A DNA stretch of 64,000 bases, from assembly GCA_039654915.1 (NCBI GenBank), contig CM077594.1:90534893-90598892 (forward strand), in the 5' to 3' direction. The translations under genes were made by a program, and so were the position numbers. Below, piece by piece: positions 1 through 8,890 of this stretch (position 1 is the stretch's first letter; each line of letters begins with the position of its first letter). The notes beneath the pieces were generated by a model that had not been told where the DNA came from, did not search any database, and was given only the letters and a program-made list of their open reading frames with translations. Source of the DNA: Aquilaria yunnanensis (lineage: Eukaryota; Streptophyta; Magnoliopsida; Malvales; Thymelaeaceae).

Positions 1-1076
1 TAAAAAGCTAGCCAAGTTAATTAAATTAATTAATTAACAACAATAATAAAAGTTAGCCAAGTTAATTAAATTAATTAATTAACAACAATAATAAAAGTTA
101 ATTAATTGTTAACAACAATTATAAAAGTTAGTAATAATGCAAAAATTAAAAGGTTAGTAACAATAATAGTATTAAAAGTTAGTTGTTAGTAAGTTAATAA
201 CAACAATAAAAAAAGGGGTTAGTAATAAACAAATAATAAACAAACAAGTAAAAATTAAAAGGGTTAGTAATTAATTCTGCAAGAATAAAATACAAAGTTA
301 GTGACCAAAGTGAAAGAAATTGAAAAGATGAAGGATTAAATGAGAGTTGTACCCTTGATTTTAAATTCTGAATTCTGAGAAATGGAAACAGAGGGCGCGC
401 GACGGGGGGAAGAAGATGGCTTAATCGTCAAAATGAAAAGTTTTGAGATTTTCTGAGGAAAGGAAGGAGAGCTAGGGACTAAGGCTGTAATTTTTTCTAT
501 TTTAAAAACGGAGCTCTAAGCTTTTCTTTCTATTTTTCTCTGTGTTCAGCACAAAATTTGGGGGGCTATTTATAGAGGAAGTTTGGCTGAACTGTTGATG
601 GATAAATTAATAAAAAATTTCAAACTTATCTTTTAAATTGGTAAAATGACAATTTTAGTCCTTTACGTCTCTCAGCCTCAGGATAAGTTCCTGAAGCTTC
701 TGATTTTGACAATTTTGTCGTTTTCTGTCAATTTGAGCCAAAAACGTCGGCAGGCTCAAAATTTTATGTGACAAACTACCAAATGCTCCTGGAACTTTTA
801 GAATTTGTCAATTTTTTCCGAAACTTCTCAATTTTGTCATTTTTACCTCAAACTTTTAATTTTTTGTCATTTTTTTCATGAAATTTTATTTTATTTCAAA
901 CATACACATATTCACACATATATCATTTTAAATCAAATTTTCACAAAACAAAAATATATTTTAAACTAATTAAATTTTTTTTAATAATAATAGTAATATA
1001 TTTTTTTTAAATTAATTTTTTTTAATAAAATTTTTTTCAAAATTTTAAAACACCCGGACGAAATTGGGTGTCAACA
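1..1076 (-). mobile_element. Downstream (3') LTR of the element, truncated by the window edge
   Basis: Bases 1-1076 match 13812-14887 at a constant offset of 13811 with no difference seen by eye. They end in the same ...GGGTGTCAACA terminus (plus-strand reading). The U3 TATA box, CTATTTATAG on the plus strand, lies at 566-575. The remaining 1449 bp of this LTR and its flanking duplication lie left of the window. Confidence 0.9.
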
Positions 1077-1089
1077 GCTGCCCCCCTTT
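1077..1089 (-). promoter_or_regulatory. Polypurine tract
   Basis: The minus strand reads AAAGGGGGGCAGC immediately before the downstream LTR start (TGTTGACACCC). Position and purine run are those of a plus-strand priming site of an LTR retrotransposon. It fixes the element's direction as minus. Confidence 0.75.
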
Positions 1090-1182
1090 GCATGCTTCAT
1101 GAGACATGATGTATGCAAAGTCGTTACCAAATTTCGTCCGGCTTAGGTAGGCATTGAGAATGTTCTCGCCGCCCAAACAGTA

Positions 1183-1438
1183 AGGTTTAAGGAAAGGTCC
1201 TTAAAACCTCTAACGATAGGAAAGCTCCTATTGTTATAAGATGGACTGATTGATTGATTATTTGTTTGAGGTTAAGGAAAGGTCCTTAGAACCTCTAACG
1301 ATAGGAAAGCTCCTATCGTTGTAAGATGGACTGATGGATTGATTGTTTGTTTTAGGTTAAGGAAATGTCCTTAGAACCTCTAACGATAGGAAAGCTCCTA
1401 TCGTTGTAAGATGGACTGATTGATTGATTATTTGTTTT
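1183..1438. repeat. Three-copy tandem repeat, period about 85 bp, with hairpin-forming core
   Basis: Units start near 1183, 1269 and 1354. Each contains AACGATAGG-AAAGCT-CCTATCGTT, a perfect 9-bp inverted repeat in units two and three and one mismatch in unit one. The block merges into the shorter-period array to its right, which shares the 'aaaggttc/cctt...aacctc' words, so the two probably have one origin. It lies in the 3' untranslated part of the retroelement. Confidence 0.85.
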
Positions 1439-2945
1439 CGAGGCAAAGGTTCCATCCTTAAAACCTCGGATTGATTGATTGATCTCGAGGCAAAGGTTCC
1501 ATCCTTAAAACCCCGGATTGATTGATTGATATCGAGGCAAAGGTTCCATCCTTAAAACCTCGAATTGATTGATTGATGTCGAGGCAAAGGTTCCATCCTT
1601 AAAACCTCGGATTGATAATTGATCTCGAGGCAAAGGTTCCATCCTTAAAACCCCGGATTGATTGATTGATCTCGAGGCAAAGGTTCTATCCTTAAAACCT
1701 CGGATTGATTGATTGATCTCGAGGCAAAGGTTCCATCCTCAAAACCCCGGATTGATTGATTGATGTCGAGGCAAAGGTTCCATCCTTAAAACCTCGAATT
1801 GATTGATTGATGTCGAGGTAAAGGTTCCATCCTTAAAGCCTCGAATTGATTGATTGTTTTCGAGGCAAAGGTTCCATCCTTAAAACCTTGATGATGAAAA
1901 TTGATTATTTTCGAGGCAAAGGTTCCATCCTTAAAACCCCGATGATGAAAATTGATTGTTTTCGAGGCAAAGGTTCCATCCTTAAAACCCCGAATTGATG
2001 AAAATTGATTGTTTTCGAGGCAAAGGTTCCATCCTTAAAACCCCGATGATGAAAATTGATTCTTTTCAAGGCAAAGGTTCCATCCTTAAAACCCCGATGA
2101 TGAAAATTGATTATTTTCGAGGCAAAGGTTCCATCCTTACAACCCCGATGAAAATTGATTGTTTTCGAGTCAAAGGTTCCATCCTTAAAACCCCGATGAT
2201 GAAAATTGATTATTTTCGAGGCAAAGGTTCCATCCTTAAAACCCCGATGATGAAAATTGATTGTTTTCGAGGCAAAGGTTCCATCCTTAAAACCCCGAAT
2301 TGATGAAAATTGATTGTTTTCGAGGCAAAGGTTCCATCCTTAAAACCCCGATGATGAAAATTGATTCTTTTCAAGGCAAAGGTTCCATCCTTAAAACCCC
2401 GATGATGAAAATTGATTATTTTCGAGGCAAAGGTTCCATCCTTACAACCCCGATGAAAATTGATTGTTTTCGAGTCAAAGGTTCCATCCTTAAAACCCCG
2501 ATGATGAAAATTGATTATTTTCGAGGCAAAGGTTCCATCCTTAAAACCCCGATGATGAAAATTGATTGTTTTCGAGGCAAAGGTTCCATCCTTAAAACCC
2601 CGATGATGAAAATTGATTGTTTTCGAGGCAAAGGTTCCATCCTTAAAACCCCGATGATGAAAATTGATTCTTTTCAAGGCAAAGGTTCCATCCTTAAAAC
2701 CCTGATGATGAAAATTGATTATTTTCGAGGCAAAGGTTCCATCCTTACAACCCTGATGAAAATTGATTGTTTTCGAGGCAAAGGTTCCATCCTTAAAACC
2801 CCGATGATGAAAATTGATTGTTTTCGAGGCAAAGGTTCCATCCTTAAAACCCCGATGATGAAAATTGATTATTTTCGAGGCAAAGGTTCCATCCTTAAAA
2901 CCCCGATGATGAAAATTGATTTTGAGGCTAAGGAGCTTTCCTTAG
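1436..2945. repeat. Minisatellite array, unit 48-51 bp, about 30 copies
   Basis: Contiguous units carry the core 'gaggcaaaggttccatccttaaaacc'. Left units (1436-1860) have the spacer 'ccggattgattgattgat'; later units have 'ccgatgatgaaaattgattattttc' and settle on 51 bp with occasional 48-bp units. A higher-order repeat of 305 bp is visible: 1992-2296 recurs from 2297. Because 51 is 17 codons, long frames stay open on both strands, but these are repeat translations and not supported as genes. Satellite-like arrays near the 3' end are known in some plant gypsy lineages (Tat/Ogre). Confidence 0.92.
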
Positions 2946-3469
2946 GACCTCGAGCGAAATTTATATAAAAGCAATTGAAATTGGAATAATTTTCTTCGAA
3001 AGTGTGAATTTTCATAATTGGCGAGCGCAAAGAATTAGGCTTCGATAAAACGAGTGAATCTTGATGATGACAATAACACTGACAAATTATGTAAATGGAG
3101 TGGATGTTTGGAATCAATATTCAAGGTTCATCTAATATTTTCTTCAGTAAATATAGATTCCCTTGTGAGATATGTCATCCGAATAAGGTTAAAGCTTAAC
3201 TACCCCAAAATGTTATGCCTAGTAGACCTAATAGGATGCGTCTCAAGAGTAATAAAAATTACTCTTTACTCAGCCATTCCAACCTAAAGGCATTGTCGCA
3301 TGGTTTTAATATCAGCATGGATGAAACTATCTTATAAGATAACGAAATTCCCTGAAAATAAAAACTGAAATACGAAAGAAAATGCTGATAATTAAAACTA
3401 AAGGACAAGAAAAACGGATCAGATCGCTTCTTTCTTCCACAATACTTCAACAGGGTGAGTAGATGACCA
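2946..3469. other. Non-coding spacer between minisatellite and LOG ORF
   Basis: No convincing reading frame or repeat was seen. It would form the 3' untranslated region of the minus-strand LOG transcript. Small frames here lack any recognisable similarity. Confidence 0.4.
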
Positions 3470-4099
3470 TTATGGGAGTGAACTGGTCGGGAAAGACTGT
3501 CGTGTCCAGTCTATCTGAATCATTGCTGGATCTGGTTCAGGAACAAAAGCTTGTATTTTATCTAGCAATTCTTCAGCAGTTGTTGCGGATATTATGATTC
3601 GCCGTGTCACTCTTGATATGAAATTCTTCTGCATAGCATAATCCATAAAAGCTATCAGACCTGTAAAGAAATTGTTAACATTCAAAAGCCCAATGGGTTT
3701 TTTATGCAAATTAAGTTGGGCCATGGAAGCAATTTGAAAGACTTCTCCCAATATGCCAAAACCACCTGGTAGAGCGATAAAAGCATCAGCATTTAAAAGC
3801 ATTTGTAACACACGCTCTTGCAAATTTTTAACCACTAATTCTTCTCCAATCGTGCCCCCAGAAATAAATTTCAGAGGTCCAGGGATAATACCCAGAACTT
3901 GACTTCCTCCTAGAGATGCTGCTGATGCTACACCTCCCATTAATCCGACACTACCTCCTCCATAAACTAAATGTATTTTTCGCTCAGCTAATACTCTTCC
4001 CAAATGGTTGGCTGCTTTTAAATACTCTTCATCTTTTCCAGGAAAAGCCCCAGAAAATACACAAATAGTTCGGGATTTACGAGTTGAGGTTTTCTCCAT
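3470..4099 (-). CDS. LOG-like: LOG-like cytokinin riboside 5'-monophosphate phosphoribohydrolase, intronless, retrotransposon cargo
   Basis: LOG enzymes cleave cytokinin riboside monophosphates to active free-base cytokinins plus ribose phosphate. The open frame runs from 4159 (229 codons). I prefer Met-21 at 4099 (MEKTSTRK, 209 residues, close to the usual ~210-220) because a TATA box at 4133-4140 lies inside the longer frame. Numbered in the 229-residue frame: VFSGAFPG at 34-41 (usual Cys/Gly-Ser replaced), GGGSVGLMGG at 67-76, conserved Arg at 116, and PGGFGILGE at 131-139. The last corresponds to the family motif PGGxGTxxE with Thr changed to Ile and the Glu kept. The C-terminal KPIGLLNVNNFF region also fits. 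Plant LOG genes normally have several introns; this copy has none, so it is probably a captured retrogene. Its leader resembles those of the neighbouring cargo ORFs. Whether it is active is unknown. Confidence 0.8.
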   Translation of the reverse strand: MEKTSTRKSRTICVFSGAFPGKDEEYLKAANHLGRVLAERKIHLVYGGGSVGLMGGVASAASLGGSQVLGIIPGPLKFISGGTIGEELVVKNLQERVLQMLLNADAFIALPGGFGILGEVFQIASMAQLNLHKKPIGLLNVNNFFTGLIAFMDYAMQKNFISRVTRRIIISATTAEELLDKIQAFVPEPDPAMIQIDWTRQSFPTSSLP

Positions 4100-4132
4100 T
4101 CCTATCCTTACCCTTGTGAGAAAAGAGGATAT

Positions 4133-4140
4133 ATTTATAG
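4133..4140 (-). promoter_or_regulatory. TATA box of the LOG cassette
   Basis: The minus strand reads CTTCATCTCTATAAATAT. The same short context occurs at 5286-5293 and 6072-6079 upstream of the small zinc-finger-like ORFs, followed upstream by similar sequence (an imperfect '...GTACATTATT...' stretch). It lies 34 bases from the preferred LOG start, so the untranslated leader would be very short if transcription starts about 30 bases downstream. Confidence 0.5.
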
Positions 4141-4199
4141 AGATGAAGAGATAAGGCAATAATTTTATTTTTCAAGAATGGATACATTATTGCCAGCTA

Positions 4200-4640
4200 T
4201 TCATAGTAGTCACGAGTATGACTCTGGTCAGGTATGGGTACACTATCGTTAAAAGAGGAGGAAATTTTCAAAAGCAACTAAAATATACAGTAGTCGCGAT
4301 TGTAGCTTATGTCAGGAGTAGGTACGTGATTGCCGGAAGTGAAGGAAAATTTCAAAAGTGGCAGCTATATACAGTAGTCCGTGTCAGGAGTGGGTACATT
4401 ATTGGGAGGATAATTTCAAAAGCGACAGCTAGCACGTACAGTAATCGTAACTATGGCTCATGTCAGGAGTGGATACATTATCGCTGAAAGGGGAGGAAAA
4501 TTTCAAAAGCGACAGCTAGTACGTACAGTAATCGTGACTTTGGTTCACGTCAGGAGTGGATACATTATTACCAAAAGGGGAGGAAAATTTCAAAAGCGAC
4601 AGCTAGCACGTACAGTAATCGTGACTTTGATCCTCGTCTT
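4200..4640. repeat. Tandem repeat of cassette-spacer sequence, five copies, 72-87 bp
   Basis: The word 'tcaggagtggatac' or a close variant starts at 4312, 4384, 4463 and 4550, with a weaker one at 4228. Each unit holds a 'caaaagcgacagcta...gtacagtaatcgtgac' segment. Similar single-copy sequence lies in the spacers at 5300-5420 and 6090-6220, so this block is an amplified form of the spacer separating cargo ORFs. Plus-strand frames across it are repeat translations only. Confidence 0.85.
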
Positions 4641-4677
4641 CCACTGGCTTTGCGTCCAGTAATGGCTTCAATGCTTT

Positions 4678-5241
4678 CTATGAATCGGTGATTTGCATCC
4701 CATCCAGTTTTCTCACAAACTGGCAAACTGGGTCGTTTAAAGTCAGATTCCCAAGACTATAACGATCTCGTTCTTTTTGGAAAATTATCCATAATCCAAC
4801 AACCTCAAATTGCACTATTCCGCAAGAATGCGCTTCAAGAACCTCTCGAATATCTTCCAGAGATTCCTTACGCAAGCCATTCTTGATGAATTTTATTCTA
4901 TCATTACGATTTCTGGTGATCACTCCTGGAGAACGACATTTATTGCCGCAAATCCACCATCCACAATTATGACAAACGCCTAGCCTCTTTGCTCTTCTTT
5001 TTTTGGCATAAGCGCTTTTACCAAAGCCGGGCATACGGGGAAAGAACGCTTCGGGAACTTCACCAGCTGAACGAACCTTAGCTTCAATTAGCCACCGCAC
5101 ATTATCAGGGATGCCTTTATGCATAAATACTCTGAATCGTTCACATCTAGCTTGATAAATCTTTTTAAGAACATTTATTGGGAAGGAAGGAAAATACTTT
5201 CGTAAGGCGGAAAGAGAAGACTCCATTGATGAAGGAGGCAA
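4678..5241 (-). CDS. Cargo ORF 1: small basic four-cysteine protein, unknown function
   Basis: 187 residues. Met-6 (at 5226) aligns with Met-1 of the other two copies, so the true start may be there. An N-terminal helical-looking region (LRKYFP...KKIYQARCERFRVF) is followed by a conserved block ending EAKVRSAGEVPEAFFPRMPG. Next is a strongly basic patch GKSAYAKKRRAKR (74-86) and a likely zinc site with Cys at 90, 93, 98 and 102 (C-x2-C-x4-C-x3-C). A conserved tail includes RYSLGNLTLNDPVCQFVRKLDG. The order 'G-x-S-x-Y-A basic cluster, then Cys pairs, then Gly-Ile-Ser-like turn and FI..G' resembles the cysteine-rich nucleic-acid-binding proteins of carlaviruses. That is a pattern match from memory, not a search. 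Nucleic-acid binding is a reasonable inference; the biological role is unknown. Confidence 0.62.
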   Translation of the reverse strand: MPPSSMESSLSALRKYFPSFPINVLKKIYQARCERFRVFMHKGIPDNVRWLIEAKVRSAGEVPEAFFPRMPGFGKSAYAKKRRAKRLGVCHNCGWWICGNKCRSPGVITRNRNDRIKFIKNGLRKESLEDIREVLEAHSCGIVQFEVVGLWIIFQKERDRYSLGNLTLNDPVCQFVRKLDGMQITDS

Positions 5242-5285
5242 AGAAAGAAATTAGTGATTGTAGGAAACGAAAATAACTAACACAT

Positions 5286-5293
5286 ATTTATAG
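5286..5293 (-). promoter_or_regulatory. TATA box of cargo ORF 1 cassette
   Basis: The minus strand reads TTTCATCACTATAAATATGTG, in the same context as the boxes at 4133-4140 and 6072-6079. It is 45 bases upstream of the first ATG at 5241 and 60 from the preferred ATG at 5226. Confidence 0.5.
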
Positions 5294-5442
5294 TGATGAA
5301 AGGGATAATGCGTTAATTACACTTACAGAAGCAAGTACATTATTGTCAAAAGAAAAGACAAATGACAGCTTATATGTACAGGAATCATGACCGTGGCTCT
5401 CATCTTCCACTGATTTATGTCCAGTAATGGCTTCAATGCCTT

Positions 5443-5991
5443 CTATAAGTCGGGGATTTGCTTCCCATCCAGTTTTCTTACAAACTGACAAACAGGGTCG
5501 TTTAAAGTCACATTCCCAAGACTGTAACGATCTTGTTCTTTTTGGAAAGTCCACCATAAATCCATAATTTCCCATTGCACTATTTCACAAGAATGTGTTT
5601 CAAAAGTTAATAGGATATCATCCAAAGATTCCTTACGCAAGCCATTCTTGATGAATTTTCTTTTATCTTCATGATTTCTGGAGATGTATCCTAAAAAGCG
5701 ACATTTAGTATTACAATTCCATCGTCCACATTTATGACAGACACCTAGCCTCTTTGCTCTTCGCTTTTTAGCATAAGCGCTTTTACCAAAGCCGGGCATA
5801 CGGGGAAAGAACGCTTCTGGAACTTCACCAGCTGAACGAACCTTAGCTTCAATTAGCCACCGCACATTATCAGGAATGCCTTTGTGCATAAAAACTCTGA
5901 TTCTTTCACATCTAGCAAGGTAGATCTTTTTAAGGACTTTTATTGGAAGAGAAGGAAAGTATTTTCGCAGGGTAGAAAGAGTAGAATCCAT
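5443..5991 (-). CDS. Cargo ORF 2: small basic four-cysteine protein, intact paralogue
   Basis: 182 residues, a close paralogue of ORF 1 across its whole length, including long identical stretches around the basic patch. The patch GKSAYAKKRRAKR is at 69-81 and the cysteines at 85, 88, 93 and 97 (C-x2-C-x4-C-x3-C). The tail RYSLGNVTLNDPVCQFVRKLDG is also kept. Its start lies 750 bp from that of ORF 1, and the spacer between them is similar in sequence to the ORF 2-ORF 3 spacer, so the cassettes arose by tandem duplication. Shared coding sequence with an open frame in two copies suggests the protein was maintained for some time, but a substitution-rate test is needed. Confidence 0.62.
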   Translation of the reverse strand: MDSTLSTLRKYFPSLPIKVLKKIYLARCERIRVFMHKGIPDNVRWLIEAKVRSAGEVPEAFFPRMPGFGKSAYAKKRRAKRLGVCHKCGRWNCNTKCRFLGYISRNHEDKRKFIKNGLRKESLDDILLTFETHSCEIVQWEIMDLWWTFQKEQDRYSLGNVTLNDPVCQFVRKLDGKQIPDL

Positions 5992-6071
5992 TGATGAGAG
6001 AAGAATTTGAGAGATGATGGAAAGGAATTAGTTATTGAAGGAAACTTAGATAACCGACTGGAAGAACATGC

Positions 6072-6079
6072 ATTTATAG
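6072..6079 (-). promoter_or_regulatory. TATA box of cargo ORF 2 cassette
   Basis: The minus strand reads TTTCATCGCTATAAATGCATG, matching the boxes at 4133-4140 and 5286-5293 in sequence and placement. It lies about 80 bases upstream of the ATG at 5991. Confidence 0.5.
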
Positions 6080-6237
6080 CGATGAAATGGATAACGTGTC
6101 GATTACACTTACGGGAGCAAATACATTATTAAAAGAAAAATGGAAAATTTTAAATATGATAAATTGTATGTACAGTGATTGTGACTGTGGCTCACATCTT
6201 CCACTGGTTTTACGTCCAGTAACGGGATTAACGGCTT

Positions 6238-6786
6238 CTATGAGTCGAGGATTTGCTACCCATCCAGTTTTCTTACAAGCTGGCAAACAGGGTCATTTAC
6301 AGTCAGATTCCCGGGACTGTAACGGTTTCGTTCTTCATGAAAAATGCTCCATAAACCAAGAAGTTCACTTTACACGGATCCACAAGAATGCGTCTCAAGA
6401 GTCAATTGGATATCATCCAACGAGTCCTTACTCAGGCCATTCTTAATGAATCGTATTTTATCTTCTCGATTATCAGAGATCATCCCTAAAGAACGACATT
6501 TAGTATTACAAGTCCACCGTCCACATTTATGGCAGACTTGTAACCTTTTCGCTCTTCGCTTTTTGGCATAAGAGCTTTTGCCTATACCAGGCATGTGAGA
6601 CACAAATGCCTCTGGGATTTCACCTGCCAGACGAACCTTGGCTTCGATTAACCACCGCACATCTTCAGGGATTCCTTTGTGCATCAGAACTCTTAATCGT
6701 TCACAGGGAACTTGGTAGATCTTTTTGAGAATGTTCATTGGGAGAGAAGGAAAATATTTTCGTAAGACAGAAAGAGTAGGATCCAT
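6238..6786 (-). pseudogene. Cargo ORF 3: four-cysteine paralogue broken by two stop codons
   Basis: The open part is 6370-6786 (138 residues). It aligns with ORF 2 from Met-1 through the basic patch (GKSSYAKKRRAKR) and cysteines 85, 88, 93 and 97. An in-frame TAA at 6370-6372 stands where ORFs 1 and 2 have CAA (Gln). Paralogous sequence continues in the same frame, with a second stop (TAG, 6256-6258) at a Lys codon of ORF 2, to the family's normal end near 6238. No frameshift is needed. The N-terminal two thirds, with the basic and cysteine regions, could still be made. Similarity to the other leaders stops near 6860, before a TATA box appears, so its promoter module is missing. Confidence 0.6.
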
Positions 6787-6939
6787 TTTCTAGAGGGAAG
6801 TAAAAGAAAGAAGAGGTGAAGGAATCAGTTATTATGGGCAACTGAGAGAACCGACTTGAGAGTCACGGAGTACCGTATCCGCCGTTTAACCGGAAAAGTG
6901 GATCCTACTTCATTTTGATGTGATAGATATTTTTTATAT

Positions 6940-7500
6940 TCCATCGAGCTGACGTCGATCCAGTCCTCGATTATTGAATCCATTGTCCGCTTTTGACAAA
7001 TTTTCAACGACAATATTTCTTGATGTCTGCCTTATCTTTGACTATCTCTTATCTTGGATGCTGCTAAGCTGGCATCAATCCTGTCCTTCCAGGTGTAGCC
7101 TCGATTATTGAATCAATTGCCAGGCTTTTGACAATATTGTCTATTTTATATATATTTTTTTTATATCTGCCTTATCCTTGGCTATAGCTATCTCTTATCT
7201 TGGATACTACTAGCTGGCGTCAATCCGATCCTTCCAGGTGTAGCCTCGATTATTGAATCAATTGCCAGGCTTTTGAAAATATTGTCTATTTTATTTTTTT
7301 TTTTTATATCTGCCTTATCCTTGGCTATAGCTATCTCTTATCTTGGATACTACTAGCTGGCGTCAATCCGATCCTTCCAGGTGTAGCCTCGATTATTGAA
7401 TCGGTAGCCAAGCTTTTGACAATATTGTCTACTTTATTCTTGAATTCCTGATGCGGGTTGGTCCCGCATATTAGCTGTGTATTCAGTGATAGATTGGTAA
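6940..7500. repeat. Tandem repeat, period about 143 bp, four units
   Basis: The word 'agctggcgtcaatccgatcc' or a variant begins at 6947, 7067, 7212 and 7355. The first unit is shorter and diverged; the last three share 'ccaggtgtagcctcgattattgaatc' and a 'tatctgccttatccttggctatagc' segment. Short minus-strand frames across it are not supported as genes. The block lies between the cargo genes and gag in the retroelement. Confidence 0.85.
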
Positions 7501-8890
7501 GAGCTGATGACATTGAGATCTCAGCTTATATTGCTGTAACTGTGCTGTGAATGTGATTCCCGTTTGGTCCTTGTTATGTAAAGGCTATGTATGCATGATA
7601 TGAAATGCATGAATGCAGAGCATGTGTAACTAATGGTTTTTTTTTTTTTTGATGGATCTGGTCCTTCATGTCTTTGCTTTACTGGATCTTCTTTGTGATG
7701 GCCTTCTTGGACTATCATTGAATCTCTTTATGCTTTCCAGCTTTTGTTCGCTGCCTCAAAAGCCCAACTCTTTTCAAAATCCCATTTTTTTTTGACTTGT
7801 TCTTGAATTTTTGGCCTCAATTTCTTTAAAGTTGGCCCGCCTCATAATTTATATCTCTTTCGGGTACTCATCCATTTTCATGGATTTGATACCATCAAAG
7901 GCTTATCTTCCAATGTCTCTTTGCCCATTTTCTTGTGGCCGTGCGGACACTTGTTTACCCCCATGTTACAGTCCGAATGATTGCTCTTCCTTAGACTCAG
8001 GTTCTGATCCATAAGACTTGCCCCCTTGTCTATTGAGCTTCTTTCTTGGCAGTACTTTTCTTGCGCTTAGTAGAGACTACTTTGCCCCCTTGATTATGGT
8101 GTTTATGTGAAAAGAGATATCATCTCGCCTTTGATTTAACAGAAGGTTGAGGATTTCTAGACCTTTGTGATGGCACTTGATCGTAAATTTCTCTTACAAG
8201 AACCACATCTTATTAAAGAAAGACTCAAGCTATCTCCTTACTTTTAAGTCTACATACATTAATGAATAATGGTTTGGCCTTAAAGAAAAACTTTCATCAA
8301 TTTTCAAAGCTTGACAAAGTAATTTACGGTCTTTGTTTTCAATTAAAATGTCCTGTCATTCTTCCCTTTCCAACTCGAAGACATAAACTGTGCAAGGCAA
8401 TAAGGTAGAAACATGATTCACAATAATAGCCTTTTAACTGAATGAGGATGATATCGAGAGGTAAATGTTAGGTGTGAGGAAAGTTAAGTTTGAATGTTTT
8501 TTTTTTTTTGTGGCAGTCTTTTAGCTGAATGAGAATGATATTAAGAGGTAAATATTAGGTCTGAATAAAGTTAAGTTTGAGTGGTGTGAAAGAAGGGTCT
8601 TTTAATACTACTCGTGAGCAAATTTGATTATGGTGAAAAACTCAATAGTGATGACCTCAAACTTGCCACTCTTTCCAGAAAGTTAGACCTCATCTGTTGC
8701 CCCCCAACTATTGTGATCTTTATGCATGCTTGGTTTGAGGGTTGCTTTTGTGTTCTAAACCGCCTTTGCAGGTTTTCAGTCTAGAATCCATAGCTCACTT
8801 TTTTTCTTTTTTTTTTTTTTTTTTTTTCTAGTTTGAGCCCTTTTTCCTCTTTTTTTTTTTTTTGTTTTTTTGTTTTTTTGTGTGAGCTAT
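7501..8890. other. Non-coding retroelement interior
   Basis: Contains T-rich runs (about 7638-7650, 8500-8510, 8800-8880) but no supportable gene. In an autonomous gypsy element this part would hold pol. I looked for reverse-transcriptase, RNase H and integrase signatures on both strands in the supplied translations and saw none. Confidence 0.5.

Noticed and set aside
1436..2945. CRISPR-like repeat array
   Set aside because: Units are contiguous with no unique spacers, and the DNA is from a plant nuclear genome.
1995..2968. Long open frames on both strands (102, 155 and 222 codons) with repeated 17-residue units
   Set aside because: They are translations of a 51-bp minisatellite; openness on both strands follows from the unit length and composition, and no known family resembles them.
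4678..6786. Integrated carlavirus
   Set aside because: Only the small cysteine-rich-like ORF is present. No viral replicase, movement or coat protein frame was seen, and the similarity itself is a motif-level suggestion.
6825..7513. Small minus-strand frames (62 and 60 codons) as further cargo genes
   Set aside because: They overlap or abut the 143-bp tandem repeat and share no motif with the cargo proteins.
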